From: Anaerolineales bacterium
Lineage (GTDB): Bacteria > Chloroflexota > Anaerolineae > Anaerolineales > Villigracilaceae
NCBI GenBank assembly: GCA_030680795.1
Contig: JAUXUL010000031.1
Coordinates: forward strand, 1-64,000
Direction: 5' to 3'
DNA length: 64,000 nucleotides
Shown here one piece after another: positions 26,119 to 34,061 of the stretch. Within the stretch, counting starts at the first letter, position 1. Every line of letters begins with the position of its first letter. A program made the position numbers and the translations under genes. Under the pieces are notes generated by a model. The model made no database searches. It saw nothing but the letters and a program-made list of their open reading frames with translations, and was not told the origin of the DNA.

Positions 26119-26159
26119 ATTTTCAAGCCAGCGGTTTCATATTAAAAGGAGATACTGCC

Positions 26160-27125
26160 ATGAAAGCGAAAATACCATTTTATCTATTTATCGTGCTGAT
26201 CTTCCTGCTTGCCGCATGTGCATCCCCTGTCCCCGCGTCAGAAGTTGCAAAAGAGCCAGCCACACCGACCGAGGCGTTCACGGCAACGGAAGTTCCCTCA
26301 ACGGCAACAGTAGTCATTCCATCGCGTCCGCTTTCCAATTTAAGCGCCGACCCACAGCGCAAAGAATTCCAAGCCGAAGATGGAAAAAATCTGGTGGGTT
26401 ATTACTACCCGTCGAAGTATGCCGACGCGCCGATCATAATCCTGATGCACTGGGCGGGCGGCGACCTGACTGATTGGTGCGAGATAGCCCTCTGGCTGCA
26501 AAACCGCCGCGACGAGAATCCCGCCGCGCTCGAGCGTTGCACGAACGCCGGTTCTGGTTTGCCGGCAGGCATGTCCACGCCATGGTTGGATTCCACCTGG
26601 TTCCCACCCATGGCTCCGGAGGTTTCGTTTGCCGTGTTCGCTTTTGATTTCCGCGATTATGGCGAAAGCGAAAAGGGGCTGGGCAGTTCATCCAACTGGG
26701 CGAAAGACGCCAAAGCGGCCTTCATCACAGCAGCAGGATTGGAAAGTGTGGACGCAACTCGCATGGCGTCCATGGGCGCCAGCATCGGCGCGGACGGTGC
26801 GCCGGATGGCTGTGTGCTATACAATCAGGAGGCGGGAAGCGGATGCGTGGGCGCATTTTCGCTGTCTCCGGGCAATTATTTAGGAATGGACTTTGCCGCA
26901 GTGGTAAGAGACCTCGCCTCGACTCCGGTCTGGTGCCTGGCGGGCGAACTGGATAGCGGATCTGCTCCTGTTTGTGACGGCGCCAGCGGAGAGAGATATC
27001 GCTCCGTGGTTTACCCGGGCATTGACCTACATGGGATGAGACTGATCACTCCCGACCTGAAACCGCAACCCTTGATCCTGACCCAGGATTTCCTGGAACT
27101 CGTATTTGGAGAAATAGTGAAGTAA
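26160..27125 (+). CDS. Lipoprotein alpha/beta hydrolase
   Basis: A 321-residue exported lipoprotein. The signal ends in the lipobox LAAC, with Cys20 as the lipidated residue, followed by a Pro/Thr-rich linker. The hydrolase fold starts with IILMHWAGGDL. The nucleophile elbow is MGASIGADGA (Ser in G-A-S-I-G). The acid is probably Asp in AGELDSGSAP and the base His in GIDLHGMRL. It acts at the outer face of the membrane. Family resemblance is to dienelactone-hydrolase-like esterases or peptidases, substrate unknown. The start at 26160 is fixed by AAAAGGAG upstream and the signal peptide. It is monocistronic. Confidence 0.82.
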   Translation: MKAKIPFYLFIVLIFLLAACASPVPASEVAKEPATPTEAFTATEVPSTATVVIPSRPLSNLSADPQRKEFQAEDGKNLVGYYYPSKYADAPIIILMHWAGGDLTDWCEIALWLQNRRDENPAALERCTNAGSGLPAGMSTPWLDSTWFPPMAPEVSFAVFAFDFRDYGESEKGLGSSSNWAKDAKAAFITAAGLESVDATRMASMGASIGADGAPDGCVLYNQEAGSGCVGAFSLSPGNYLGMDFAAVVRDLASTPVWCLAGELDSGSAPVCDGASGERYRSVVYPGIDLHGMRLITPDLKPQPLILTQDFLELVFGEIVK

Positions 27126-27292
27126 AAACATTGATAACTGCGAAGATTAGTGCGTGTCTCTGCGTGCGTTCCGCGAAGGAGTCTACGCCTTGCATTGGGC
27201 GATCACAGCGATAGGATATACCGGTGCTGGCAGGCGGCGCCAAGTAGAGAGCATGTGCATCCTCTCAAACACATAATGAATTACGGTTTTCA

Positions 27293-27321
27293 TTGACATT
27301 CCCAAATGCCTCAGGTAGAAT
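27293..27321 (+). promoter_or_regulatory. tRNA-Ala promoter
   Basis: TTGACA (27293-27298), exactly 17 bases, TAGAAT (27316-27321), 42 bases before the first tRNA. Confidence 0.85.
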
Positions 27322-27362
27322 GTTCTTCGCCTTGCCCCGCGAATACACGGGATAAAATAATT

Positions 27363-27435
27363 GGGCCTGTAGCGCAGTTGGGAGCGCGCCTCAATCGCAC
27401 TGAGGAGGTCAGGGGTTCGAATCCCCTCAGGTCCA
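27363..27435 (+). tRNA. tRNA-Ala (anticodon CGC)
   Basis: A 73-base cloverleaf. Acceptor GGGCCTG/CAGGTCC contains the G3:U70 pair that marks alanine tRNAs. D-stem GCGC/GCGC, anticodon stem CCTCA/TGAGG with loop ATCGCAC (CGC reads GCG codons), T-arm AGGGG-TTCGAAT-CCCCT, discriminator A. CCA is not encoded. Confidence 0.95.
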
Positions 27436-27500
27436 CAGATTTACGAGTGACGATTTTAGATTGACGATTGTCAGACCCAATCCAAATCGTAAATCTGAAA

Positions 27501-27529
27501 CACTTGCACCGTACGCAAGTGCAAGTGTC
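27501..27529. repeat. Degenerate CACTTGC-type hairpin between the tRNA genes
   Basis: CACTTGCACCGTACGCAAGTG followed by CAAGTGTC. It is a diverged copy of the family seen at 13084, 13197, 34947, 45904 and 50792. Confidence 0.45.
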
Positions 27530-27549
27530 AACAATCCAAAATCGAAAAG

Positions 27550-27622
27550 GGGCCCATAGCGCAGTTGGGAGCGCGTCTCAATGGCATTGAGAAGGTCGAG
27601 GGTTCGAATCCCTCTGGGTCCA
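27550..27622 (+). tRNA. tRNA-Ala (anticodon GGC)
   Basis: A 73-base cloverleaf. Acceptor GGGCCCA/TGGGTCC again has G3:U70. Anticodon stem TCTCA/TGAGA with loop ATGGCAT (GGC reads GCC/GCU), T-arm GAGGG-TTCGAAT-CCCTC, discriminator A, no encoded CCA. It is probably co-transcribed with the upstream tRNA-Ala. Confidence 0.95.
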
Positions 27623-27639
27623 CAATTGAAGTAAGTCAC

Positions 27640-27950
27640 GTATCCCCCATTCGGGGACTTTGCAAACGTGACCTACGCGTAAAAGTCATGGCAGGAGTAG
27701 TAGGTCATCCCGTCAGCGAGTTGGGAAAGTGAGGTGGAAGCCCAACAGAGTGCCCAACGGGAGCGCAAATAAAAGGCCGAACTCGCCTGTTTACCCTGAC
27801 GCAGTCGCAGGGAAACTTTGCTGGTGAATCAAGTAGTCAGCGACGGGAAAGCCCGTTATAGCTACAAAGTGACGTTAGTTGTCTAACGTAATTTGGGTGG
27901 TACCGCGGAGCATTCCTTCGTCCCTCTATGTGGATGAAGGATTTTTTGTT
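27640..27950 (+). promoter_or_regulatory. T-box riboswitch, leucine specifier, ahead of leuS
   Basis: The conserved T-box AATTTGGGTGGTACCGCGG is at 27890-27908. It is followed by a terminator hairpin CCTTCGTCC (27915-27923), loop, GGATGAAGG (27932-27940) and a T run (27942-27947). Upstream lie Stem I features, with AGTAGTAGG near 27690 and GTGAGGTGGAAG near 27729. The specifier region reads GAACTC with CTC (Leu) at 27782-27784, agreeing with the leuS gene downstream. Uncharged tRNA-Leu binding would favour the antiterminator and switch leuS on. Stem I boundaries are approximate. Confidence 0.9.
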
Positions 27951-28015
27951 TAATTCTGGAGTTGTGGAGCTTGCTCCACGAAATTCGTCAACAAGCTGAC
28001 GGACTCCAGAGAAGA

Positions 28016-28089
28016 CAAGGAGGCACAAATGAACAATCGGATCAAAACCATTTTCTGGAAACAGGGGCCTTTGCTTCCGCGCCTCCTTG
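28016..28089 (+). promoter_or_regulatory. Ribosome-site-sequestering pairing over the leader ORF
   Basis: CAAGGAGGC (28016-28024), the Shine-Dalgarno of the short ORF at 28029, is exactly complementary to GCCTCCTTG (28081-28089) inside the same ORF, at its Leu-Leu-Ala codons. Confidence 0.45.
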
Positions 28090-28100
28090 CTTGCAAATAG
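28029..28100 (+). CDS. Leucine-rich 23-residue leader ORF between the T-box and leuS
   Basis: Reads MNNRIKTIFWKQGPLLPRLL then ACK and stop. AAGGAGGC lies five bases before the ATG, an excellent ribosome site. Four Leu codons (TTG CTT ... CTC CTT) fall in six codons. It lies after the T-box terminator and 83 bases before the leuS start, so it would be translated on the read-through transcript. It resembles an attenuation leader peptide. No terminator is evident after it, so any effect would act on leuS translation or mRNA folding. It could also be fortuitous. Confidence 0.45.
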   Translation: MNNRIKTIFWKQGPLLPRLLACK

Positions 28101-28117
28101 AATTTCCCTAGGAAACT

Positions 28118-28146
28118 GTCCTTCGACTACAGGCTTCGCTCAGGAC
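28118..28146. repeat. CTTCGAC...GCTCAGGAC element in the leuS leader
   Basis: GTCCTTCGACTACAGG followed by CTTCGCTCAGGAC, immediately before the first in-frame ATG (28148) of leuS. Confidence 0.65.
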
Positions 28147-28183
28147 GATGAATCTCGATGACAACAACCATAATGAGGTAAGA

Positions 28184-31117
28184 ATGGCTACTACGAAAAA
28201 GAAAGAAATAAAGAAGAAAGAAGTCAAGAAGAAATCAACCGCAACGGCAACCAAGCCCGCGGTGAAGAAAGTCGTGGCAAAGAAAGTTGTGAAGGCTGCA
28301 AAGCCCGCGGTTAAAAAAGTCGCTGCAAAGAAGCCTGCGAAAAAGACTGTTGCGAAAAACGCCCCTCTAACAACAGCGGCCAGGAAACCCGCTGCGACAA
28401 AATCTTCGAAGGCGATTGAGCCTGTGAAGGAAATGGCTGTGATGGATCCGCCTTCTCCGCGCAGGGGAATTATGCCCAAGACCGAGCCGGTCAAAGCGGT
28501 TGTGCTTGTGAAGGAAAAGCCAAAGGCAATCATGCCTGCAAGAGAAACTGTGAAAGAAAAACCGCAGGCAAAGGATAAATCCTATAACCCACAAGCCATT
28601 GAGAAAAAATGGAAACAGAAATGGGAAGCGGACAAGTTGTATCGCGCAGTGATTGATACATCCAAGCCGAAGCATTACGCGTTGACCATGCTTCCCTATC
28701 CCAGCGGCGACTTGCACATCGGTCACTGGTATGCGATGACGCCTGCGGATGCGCGCGCGCGCTACATGCGTATGAGGGGCTACAACGTATTGTTCCCCAT
28801 GGGCTTTGATGCGTTCGGTCTGCCCGCGGAGAATGCCGCCATCAAGGAAGGCATTCACCCGATGAAGCGCACGTTCGAGAATATCGAACACATGCGTACT
28901 CAGATGAAGACCATGGGCGCGATGTTCGATTGGGAACGCGAGACTGTATCTGCATCGCCCGAATACTACAAGTGGACGGAATGGTTCTTCATCCAATTGT
29001 TTAAGGCTGGTCTGGCATATCGCAAGATGTCTGCCGTAGATTGGTGCCCGCATTGCAATACGACATTGGCGCGCGAGCAGGTCTGGGGCGATGACCGTCA
29101 CTGCGAACGCTGCGGCACGCCTGTGATCAAAAAGGATTTGGACCAATGGTTCTTCAAGGCAACCCAATATGCCGATGAGTTGTTGAAATTCGACGGTATT
29201 GACTGGCCGCAGACGGTCAAGACTTTGCAGACAAATTGGATCGATCGCTCTGAAGGCGCGGAGGTCTTTTTCCGCCTGGATTGGGAATCGGTCGTTGGGA
29301 AAATGGGAATCCAGGAGCAGGGCATGGGGACTGAAGACGGCCCTACACCTGAATCACAAGTGATGATCCCTGTCTTTACCACACGTCCTGATACGTTGTG
29401 GGGCGCAACGTTTATGGTCTTCTCGCCTGAACATCCGCTGGTGAACAAGATCACCACGCCCGAGAATAAAGCCGCGGTCGAAGAATATAAGGCGCAAGCC
29501 GCGCGTCAAACGGATATTCAACGCGGCGCTGTGGACAAGGAAAAGACGGGTGTATTTACGGGCGCGTATGCGATCAACCCTGTCAATCAGGAGCGCATTC
29601 CAATTTGGATCGCGGACTATGTGATGATGTCTTACGGCACGGGAGCGATCATGGCTGTGCCTGCGCACGACGAACGCGATTTTGCTTTTGCCAAAAAGTA
29701 TGAACTACCCATCGTCCCAGTGATCCAGCCCGAGCGCAGTCCCGAAGCGAAGGGTGAGACGATGGAAGCCGCTTATGTAGGACCCGGCGTCATGGTCAAC
29801 TCAGGCGAATTCTTCAACGGGACTCCAGTCAATACAGAAAAGGGACGCAAGAACCCTGCCATCAGCGCGGTCATCGATTGGCTGGAACCGCAGGGCATTG
29901 GCAAGGAGTCAGTGAACTACCGCTATCGTGATTGGTTGATCAGCCGCCAGCGTTATTGGGGCGCGCCGATCCCGATGATCTACTGCGAGCAACACGGATG
30001 GAACCCTGTGCCTGAAGATCAATTGCCTGTGCTGTTGCCCGAAGATGTTGAATGGAAACCAACGGGCGAGAGCCCATTGAAACTGCATCCGACATGGAAG
30101 AACACAACCTGCCCAGTGTGCGGCGAACCTGCCACGCGCGAAACCGATACGATGGACACGTTCATGTGCTCGTCGTGGTATCACCTGCGTTATCTGTCGC
30201 CGAAATATGATCAGGGTCCGTTCGATCCAGCCGAGTACGATTACTGGATGCCTGTTGATACATACACGGGCGGCATCGAGCACGCCACCATGCACCTGCT
30301 GTACACGCGCTTCTTCCACAAGGCGCTGCGCGACGCGGGCATTGTCAAAGGTGACGAGCCGATGATGCAGTTGCGTAATCAAGGCATGGTGCTGGGCGAA
30401 GATAACGACAAGATGTCAAAGAGCAAGGGCAATGTGGTGGCTCCCGATGTGCTGGTGGACAGGTACGGCGCGGACAGTGTGCGCGCCTATATCATGTTCT
30501 TTGCGCGATGGGAAATGGGCGCGCCGTGGGACCCGCAAGGCATTGAGGGAGCCGTGCGTTGGGTACGCCGCGTGTGGACGTTGTTCACCGATCCTGTTCC
30601 CGATAGACCTTTAGGGTCTTCGGAGACCCTAAAGGTCTTAAGAAGAAAGGTTCACCAGACCCTGCGCAAGGTGACACATGACTTCGAGAACTTTGAATTC
30701 AACACGATCATTTCCTCATTGATGGAGTTGATGAATGAAATGTACAAGGCCCGTGAAGCCGGCGCGGCACGCGCAACCACGGAATGGTCAGAAGCACAGG
30801 ATATCTATTTGAAGATGATGGCTCCTATCACACCGCACATCGCAGAGGAACTGTGGTCACAGTTGGGCAAGCGGTATTCCATCCACCAACAATCCTGGCC
30901 GCAAGTGGACGAAGCCGCCACGAAAGAAGACTCCATCGAGTTGCCCGTTCAGATCAACGGCAAGGTACGTGACAGGATCACTGTCCCTGCGGAGGCCACA
31001 GAGGACGAGATCAAGTCCGCTGCGCTGGCGAGTGAAGTTGTCCAGAAGTATCTGGAAGGCAAAGAGCCAAAGAAAGTGATTGTGGCGAATCGGCGCTTGG
31101 TGAGTATAGTGGTGTAG
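28184..31117 (+). CDS. leuS: Leucyl-tRNA synthetase with histone-H1-like N-terminal tail
   Basis: 977 residues. The catalytic core begins near residue 131 (YNPQAIEKKWKQKWEADK): HIGH motif in PYPSGDLHIGHW near 178, zinc site CPHCN...CERCG near 287-306, editing domain, KMSKS in DKMSKSKGNVV near 743, and the C-terminal tRNA-binding region. It charges tRNA-Leu. The first 130 residues are a Lys/Ala/Pro/Val tail (AAKPAVKKVAAKKPAKK). The start at 28184 has GAGGT upstream; an ATG at 28148 lies in a repeat. A 34-base palindrome (30605-30638) inserts DRPLGSSETLKVL in frame. Expression is controlled by the upstream T-box. A terminator follows at 31152. Confidence 0.95.
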   Translation: MATTKKKEIKKKEVKKKSTATATKPAVKKVVAKKVVKAAKPAVKKVAAKKPAKKTVAKNAPLTTAARKPAATKSSKAIEPVKEMAVMDPPSPRRGIMPKTEPVKAVVLVKEKPKAIMPARETVKEKPQAKDKSYNPQAIEKKWKQKWEADKLYRAVIDTSKPKHYALTMLPYPSGDLHIGHWYAMTPADARARYMRMRGYNVLFPMGFDAFGLPAENAAIKEGIHPMKRTFENIEHMRTQMKTMGAMFDWERETVSASPEYYKWTEWFFIQLFKAGLAYRKMSAVDWCPHCNTTLAREQVWGDDRHCERCGTPVIKKDLDQWFFKATQYADELLKFDGIDWPQTVKTLQTNWIDRSEGAEVFFRLDWESVVGKMGIQEQGMGTEDGPTPESQVMIPVFTTRPDTLWGATFMVFSPEHPLVNKITTPENKAAVEEYKAQAARQTDIQRGAVDKEKTGVFTGAYAINPVNQERIPIWIADYVMMSYGTGAIMAVPAHDERDFAFAKKYELPIVPVIQPERSPEAKGETMEAAYVGPGVMVNSGEFFNGTPVNTEKGRKNPAISAVIDWLEPQGIGKESVNYRYRDWLISRQRYWGAPIPMIYCEQHGWNPVPEDQLPVLLPEDVEWKPTGESPLKLHPTWKNTTCPVCGEPATRETDTMDTFMCSSWYHLRYLSPKYDQGPFDPAEYDYWMPVDTYTGGIEHATMHLLYTRFFHKALRDAGIVKGDEPMMQLRNQGMVLGEDNDKMSKSKGNVVAPDVLVDRYGADSVRAYIMFFARWEMGAPWDPQGIEGAVRWVRRVWTLFTDPVPDRPLGSSETLKVLRRKVHQTLRKVTHDFENFEFNTIISSLMELMNEMYKAREAGAARATTEWSEAQDIYLKMMAPITPHIAEELWSQLGKRYSIHQQSWPQVDEAATKEDSIELPVQINGKVRDRITVPAEATEDEIKSAALASEVVQKYLEGKEPKKVIVANRRLVSIVV
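30605..30638. repeat. AGACCTTTAGGGTCT hairpin inside leuS
   Basis: AGACCTTTAGGGTCT (30605-30619), tetraloop TCGG, and the exact complement (30624-30638). It shares its core with 20-34 and 101-115. Confidence 0.85.
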
Positions 31118-31151
31118 GGGAAAAGGAATTACTGATTAGGGATTAGGAAAA

Positions 31152-31194
31152 GGCGGTGGGCTTTCTGAGAAGAGAGTCCACCGCCTTTTTTTTT
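31152..31194 (+). terminator. leuS terminator
   Basis: GGCGGTGG (31152-31159) pairs with CCACCGCC (31178-31185), followed by nine T. Confidence 0.9.
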
Positions 31195-31261
31195 ACGTTG
31201 CAATGAAAACACCGATGAATGTCCATGCATGGGGAGGTTAGCACTCACCGACACAAAACTC

Positions 31262-31310
31262 GCCCCTGAGGGATGCTTCGACAGGCTCAGCACAGGCATC
31301 CACTCGGGGC
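31262..31310. repeat. CTTCGACAGGCTCAGC element between leuS and the PD40 gene
   Basis: GATGCTTCGACAGGCTCAGC and ACAGGCATC lie inside a GCCCCTGAG / CTCGGGGC outer inverted pair. Confidence 0.6.
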
Positions 31311-31340
31311 AAGTTGGTTTAGTTTTACCCAATAATCGAA

Positions 31341-31346
31341 TACAAT
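31341..31346 (+). promoter_or_regulatory. -10 box (TACAAT) of the PD40 gene
   Basis: Lies 12 bases before the ATG at 31359 with no ribosome site between. A leaderless or very short-leader transcript is likely. Confidence 0.35.
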
Positions 31347-31358
31347 CTCTTTTTGACC

Positions 31359-32423
31359 ATGTCTGTACCTCGCAAACTTCTTTCCACGTTTGACAAAATC
31401 CTGCTCGGCGGAATTGGCTGTGGCGTGCTGGGAATTTGTGTCTTGGCCGGGGTGTTTTCCTACATCTGGATAAACCCTCCCAATCAAAGCCCCAACCCGA
31501 CTCCGCTTGTCAACCTGCCTTTGGAAACGCCAACTGCATTAGCATTGGACTTCTCCACACCCACTTTATCGCCAACGATTGAGCCAGGGAGCATACGGCT
31601 GACGCTGATTCCTTCCCCCGTCCCCAGTTTTGGCGGGGATACACCTCCAGTCGGCAAGATCGCCTTCACCTGTTATATCAAACAGATAGACCAGATCTGT
31701 TTGATGAATGCCGATGGAACGAACCGCAAACAACTGACGGAATTTGAAGCGACAGCATTTTATGCCTCCATTTCGCCTGACGGGCAAACGATTTATCTCT
31801 CCTCGCGCCTCAAGGCCGGGTTTGAGATCTTTTCCATCAACATCAATGGACATGAGTTGAAGCGCCTGACGAGGAATATCGGCAGTTTGTATGCGCCGGA
31901 ACTCTCTCCAAACGGTAAATGGATCGTCTTTACGAATGATGGGAACGGGCTTTGGGTGATGAAGCCTGATGGGTCGAACCCTCATGCCATCACTACCTTT
32001 GACGATATTGATCCAACCTGGTCAGCGGATGGTGCGATGATCGCTTTTGCTTCCTCGCGCGCGGGGGAGCGGCAGTTGTTTGTGATGAACACGGATGGTT
32101 CGAACCTCCGCCAGGTGACGAAGGTTCAGGACATGGGAGGGCGCAGTTCCTGGTCACCCGATGGGACAAGGTTGGCCTTTTATGCGGGTCCATTTGGGGA
32201 TCACAATATTTACATCATCAACGTGGATGGGACGGGTTTGGTACAGCTTACCAACGGCGGGGACAATCTCGGCCCAAGCTGGTCACCGGATGGGAATTGG
32301 ATCGCCTTCGCCTCATTTCGAGATGGGAACAACGAAATTTACATTATCCACCCGGACGGCACAGGATTGACCCGTTTAACAAACAATCCTATTTCAGAGT
32401 GGCAGCCTCGCTGGGGAAGATAA
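31359..32423 (+). CDS. Membrane-anchored TolB/PD40 beta-propeller protein
   Basis: 354 residues. One N-terminal membrane anchor (ILLGGIGCGVLGICVLAGVF) and a Pro/Thr linker are followed by about six PD40 blades. Each blade has an SPDG-type turn (SPDGQTIYLSS, SPNGKWIVF, SADGAMIAFAS, SPDGTRLAFYA, SPDGNWIAFAS) and a D-G-x-x-L-x-x-L-T strand (NADGTNRKQLTEF and others). The propeller is extracytoplasmic. Family members bind proteins or polysaccharides, and no enzymatic residues are seen. The start at 31359 is preferred to a TTG at 31353. Confidence 0.85.
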   Translation: MSVPRKLLSTFDKILLGGIGCGVLGICVLAGVFSYIWINPPNQSPNPTPLVNLPLETPTALALDFSTPTLSPTIEPGSIRLTLIPSPVPSFGGDTPPVGKIAFTCYIKQIDQICLMNADGTNRKQLTEFEATAFYASISPDGQTIYLSSRLKAGFEIFSININGHELKRLTRNIGSLYAPELSPNGKWIVFTNDGNGLWVMKPDGSNPHAITTFDDIDPTWSADGAMIAFASSRAGERQLFVMNTDGSNLRQVTKVQDMGGRSSWSPDGTRLAFYAGPFGDHNIYIINVDGTGLVQLTNGGDNLGPSWSPDGNWIAFASFRDGNNEIYIIHPDGTGLTRLTNNPISEWQPRWGR

Positions 32424-32491
32424 AAACAAGGGCGAGTTCCATATTCTCGTCAGGATTTGAAAACTTTCAGGTCATCATTAACATGACCATG

Positions 32492-32520
32492 TTGTAACCA
32501 TACTTCAAATGCTGTATATT
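32492..32520 (+). promoter_or_regulatory. Putative promoter of the acyltransferase-like gene
   Basis: TTGTAA (32492-32497), 17 bases, TATATT (32515-32520), 16 bases before the ATG, with GGAGGC between. Confidence 0.55.
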
Positions 32521-32536
32521 ATTCATGGAGGCAAAC

Positions 32537-33259
32537 ATGAAAGAAGAGCTGCTATATCGTTTTCTCGCCGCAGGATTTCAGGCCTTCATTTGGGGAGGAG
32601 AAGTAACGGGAGAAGAAAATTTGCCTGAGCAGGGTCCTGCGATCCTGGTTGCGAATCACGTCAGAGTGCTGGGGCCGATTGCAGTGGTTTCGTCTGTGCC
32701 GCTCAGACTCTACCCGTGGGTGACATCCGACATGCTGGACGCAAAGCTTGCCCCCGAATATCTTCGTTGGGATTTTGTCGAAAGGCAATTACATTTACCC
32801 ATGCCGTTTAGTTTATGGGTGGCAAAAGCCATCTCGAAGATTTCCGTTCCAATGCTGAACAGGATGGGTTGTATTCCTGTATATCCAAACCCCGATCAAT
32901 TTCATACCACCTTCGAGCAAAGCGTTAACCTGCTGGCTCAGGGTCGCTTTGTGCTGATATTCCCCGAAGATCCAACGCAACCGCTTGACCCTCAATTTGA
33001 GATGTCTCCTTTTAAAAAAGGTTTTGTGCGATTGGGCGAGTTCTATTTTCAGCACACGGGTCGCTTACTGCGGTTTTATCCGCTGGCGGTTCACGCCGTA
33101 TGCCGTACTGTGCAAGTTGGCAGGCCTGTGACATACAATCCCTATACTCCGCACATCAAAGAACGAATACGAGTCAAACGGGCTCTTGAAAATATGATCC
33201 GCGAGATGCTTGGTGGAATGGGTGGACACATTTATCTCAGGGTTCCACTGTCCGATTAG
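32537..33259 (+). CDS. Diverged PlsC-superfamily acyltransferase-like protein
   Basis: 240 residues with the layout of lysophospholipid acyltransferases, but key positions differ. The HX4D motif is VANHVRVLGPIAV (Gly where the catalytic Asp should be), and the FPEGTRS block is IFPEDPTQP. Other blocks (GCIPVYPNPDQF, FYPLAVHAVCRTVQVGRPV) are retained. It may be a non-catalytic or altered acyltransferase. The start at 32537 is set by GGAGGC five bases upstream, rather than ATG 32525. Confidence 0.7.
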   Translation: MKEELLYRFLAAGFQAFIWGGEVTGEENLPEQGPAILVANHVRVLGPIAVVSSVPLRLYPWVTSDMLDAKLAPEYLRWDFVERQLHLPMPFSLWVAKAISKISVPMLNRMGCIPVYPNPDQFHTTFEQSVNLLAQGRFVLIFPEDPTQPLDPQFEMSPFKKGFVRLGEFYFQHTGRLLRFYPLAVHAVCRTVQVGRPVTYNPYTPHIKERIRVKRALENMIREMLGGMGGHIYLRVPLSD

Positions 33260-33338
33260 CGGATGTCCTTGAGGGTGTGAGACCAGAAGGGGCTTTTTCG
33301 AAACTTCGTTAAGAGTATAAAGTGATGACCATAGAAGA

Positions 33339-33369
33339 AGCTTCTGAAAATCGAACTTTCAGAGGCTTT
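33339..33369 (+). terminator. Hairpin after the acyltransferase-like gene
   Basis: AAGCTTCTGAAA and TTTCAGAGGCTT pair with one G-U around a 7-base loop. Only a weak T run follows, and it runs into TATAAT. Confidence 0.5.
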
Positions 33370-33425
33370 ATAATTCCACAAATCAGATAAAATCAGAGAA
33401 TTCATTCCCGTTGCTTGGAGAAAAA

Positions 33426-34061
33426 ATGCAAAAACATGATCTTGACGATGATGCGAACGAACAGGAATTTCTTGAAAGCGATATTGATACGGACGCGATA
33501 GAAATCGCAATCCAGTCCATGCTGCTCGCTTTTGGAGAAGACCCGCAGCGTGAAGGTTTGTTGAACACGCCCAAACGCGTTGCAGGCATGTATCCTGAAT
33601 TATTAAGCGGCTACCGCGCGGACCCGAAAAAGATCGTCAATGATGCGCTTTTTAATGTTACCTATGATGACATGGTGATTGTGCGCGATATTGAATTTTA
33701 CAGCTTGTGTGAGCATCATATGCTTCCGTTCATGGGGCGCGCGCATGTGGCTTATATTCCTCGCGGACAGGTGCTCGGTCTCTCCAAGATTCCCCGCATT
33801 GTGGATATGTACGCCCGCCGTTTGCAAGTGCAGGAACGGATGACTCGCCAGATCGCCGATTTCATCAACAACCTGCTAAAGCCACAAGGTGTAGCAGTGG
33901 TGGTGGAAGCCCTTCATCTTTGCTCGATGATGCGGGGCGTTCGTAAGCATGATGCGCGCATGACCACTTCCACCATGCTGGGAATTTTCCGCACCAAGAT
34001 CGCCACGCGTGAGGAATTTTTGGATAATATAAGTCGCGGGGCAGGCCCACTCAAGATATAA
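33426..34061 (+). CDS. folE: GTP cyclohydrolase I
   Basis: 211 residues. Converts GTP to dihydroneopterin triphosphate, the first step to folate and tetrahydropterins. Zinc ligands are seen in LCEHHMLPF (Cys, His) and HLCSMMRGV (Cys). Also visible are [20 protein letters not shown] and TTSTMLGIF. The ATG at 33426 has GGAG five bases upstream. It converges on folK, and the two coding ends overlap by 11 bases (34051-34061). Confidence 0.96.
   Translation: MQKHDLDDDANEQEFLESDIDTDAIEIAIQSMLLAFGEDPQREGLLNTPKRVAGMYPELLSGYRADPKKIVNDALFNVTYDDMVIVRDIEFYSLCEHHMLPFMGRAHVAYIPRGQVLGLSKIPRIVDMYARRLQVQERMTRQIADFINNLLKPQGVAVVVEALHLCSMMRGVRKHDARMTTSTMLGIFRTKIATREEFLDNISRGAGPLKI

Noticed and set aside
25949-26159. 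Glycine riboswitch ahead of the GlyA-GcvT gene
   Set aside because: The short leader holds GGAATTGGGATTCGGGAA-type words and no recognisable glycine aptamer pattern.
28367-29167. A 266-codon open frame on the - strand under leuS
   Set aside because: Antisense to the LeuRS core with no start signal. The + strand product has all family motifs.
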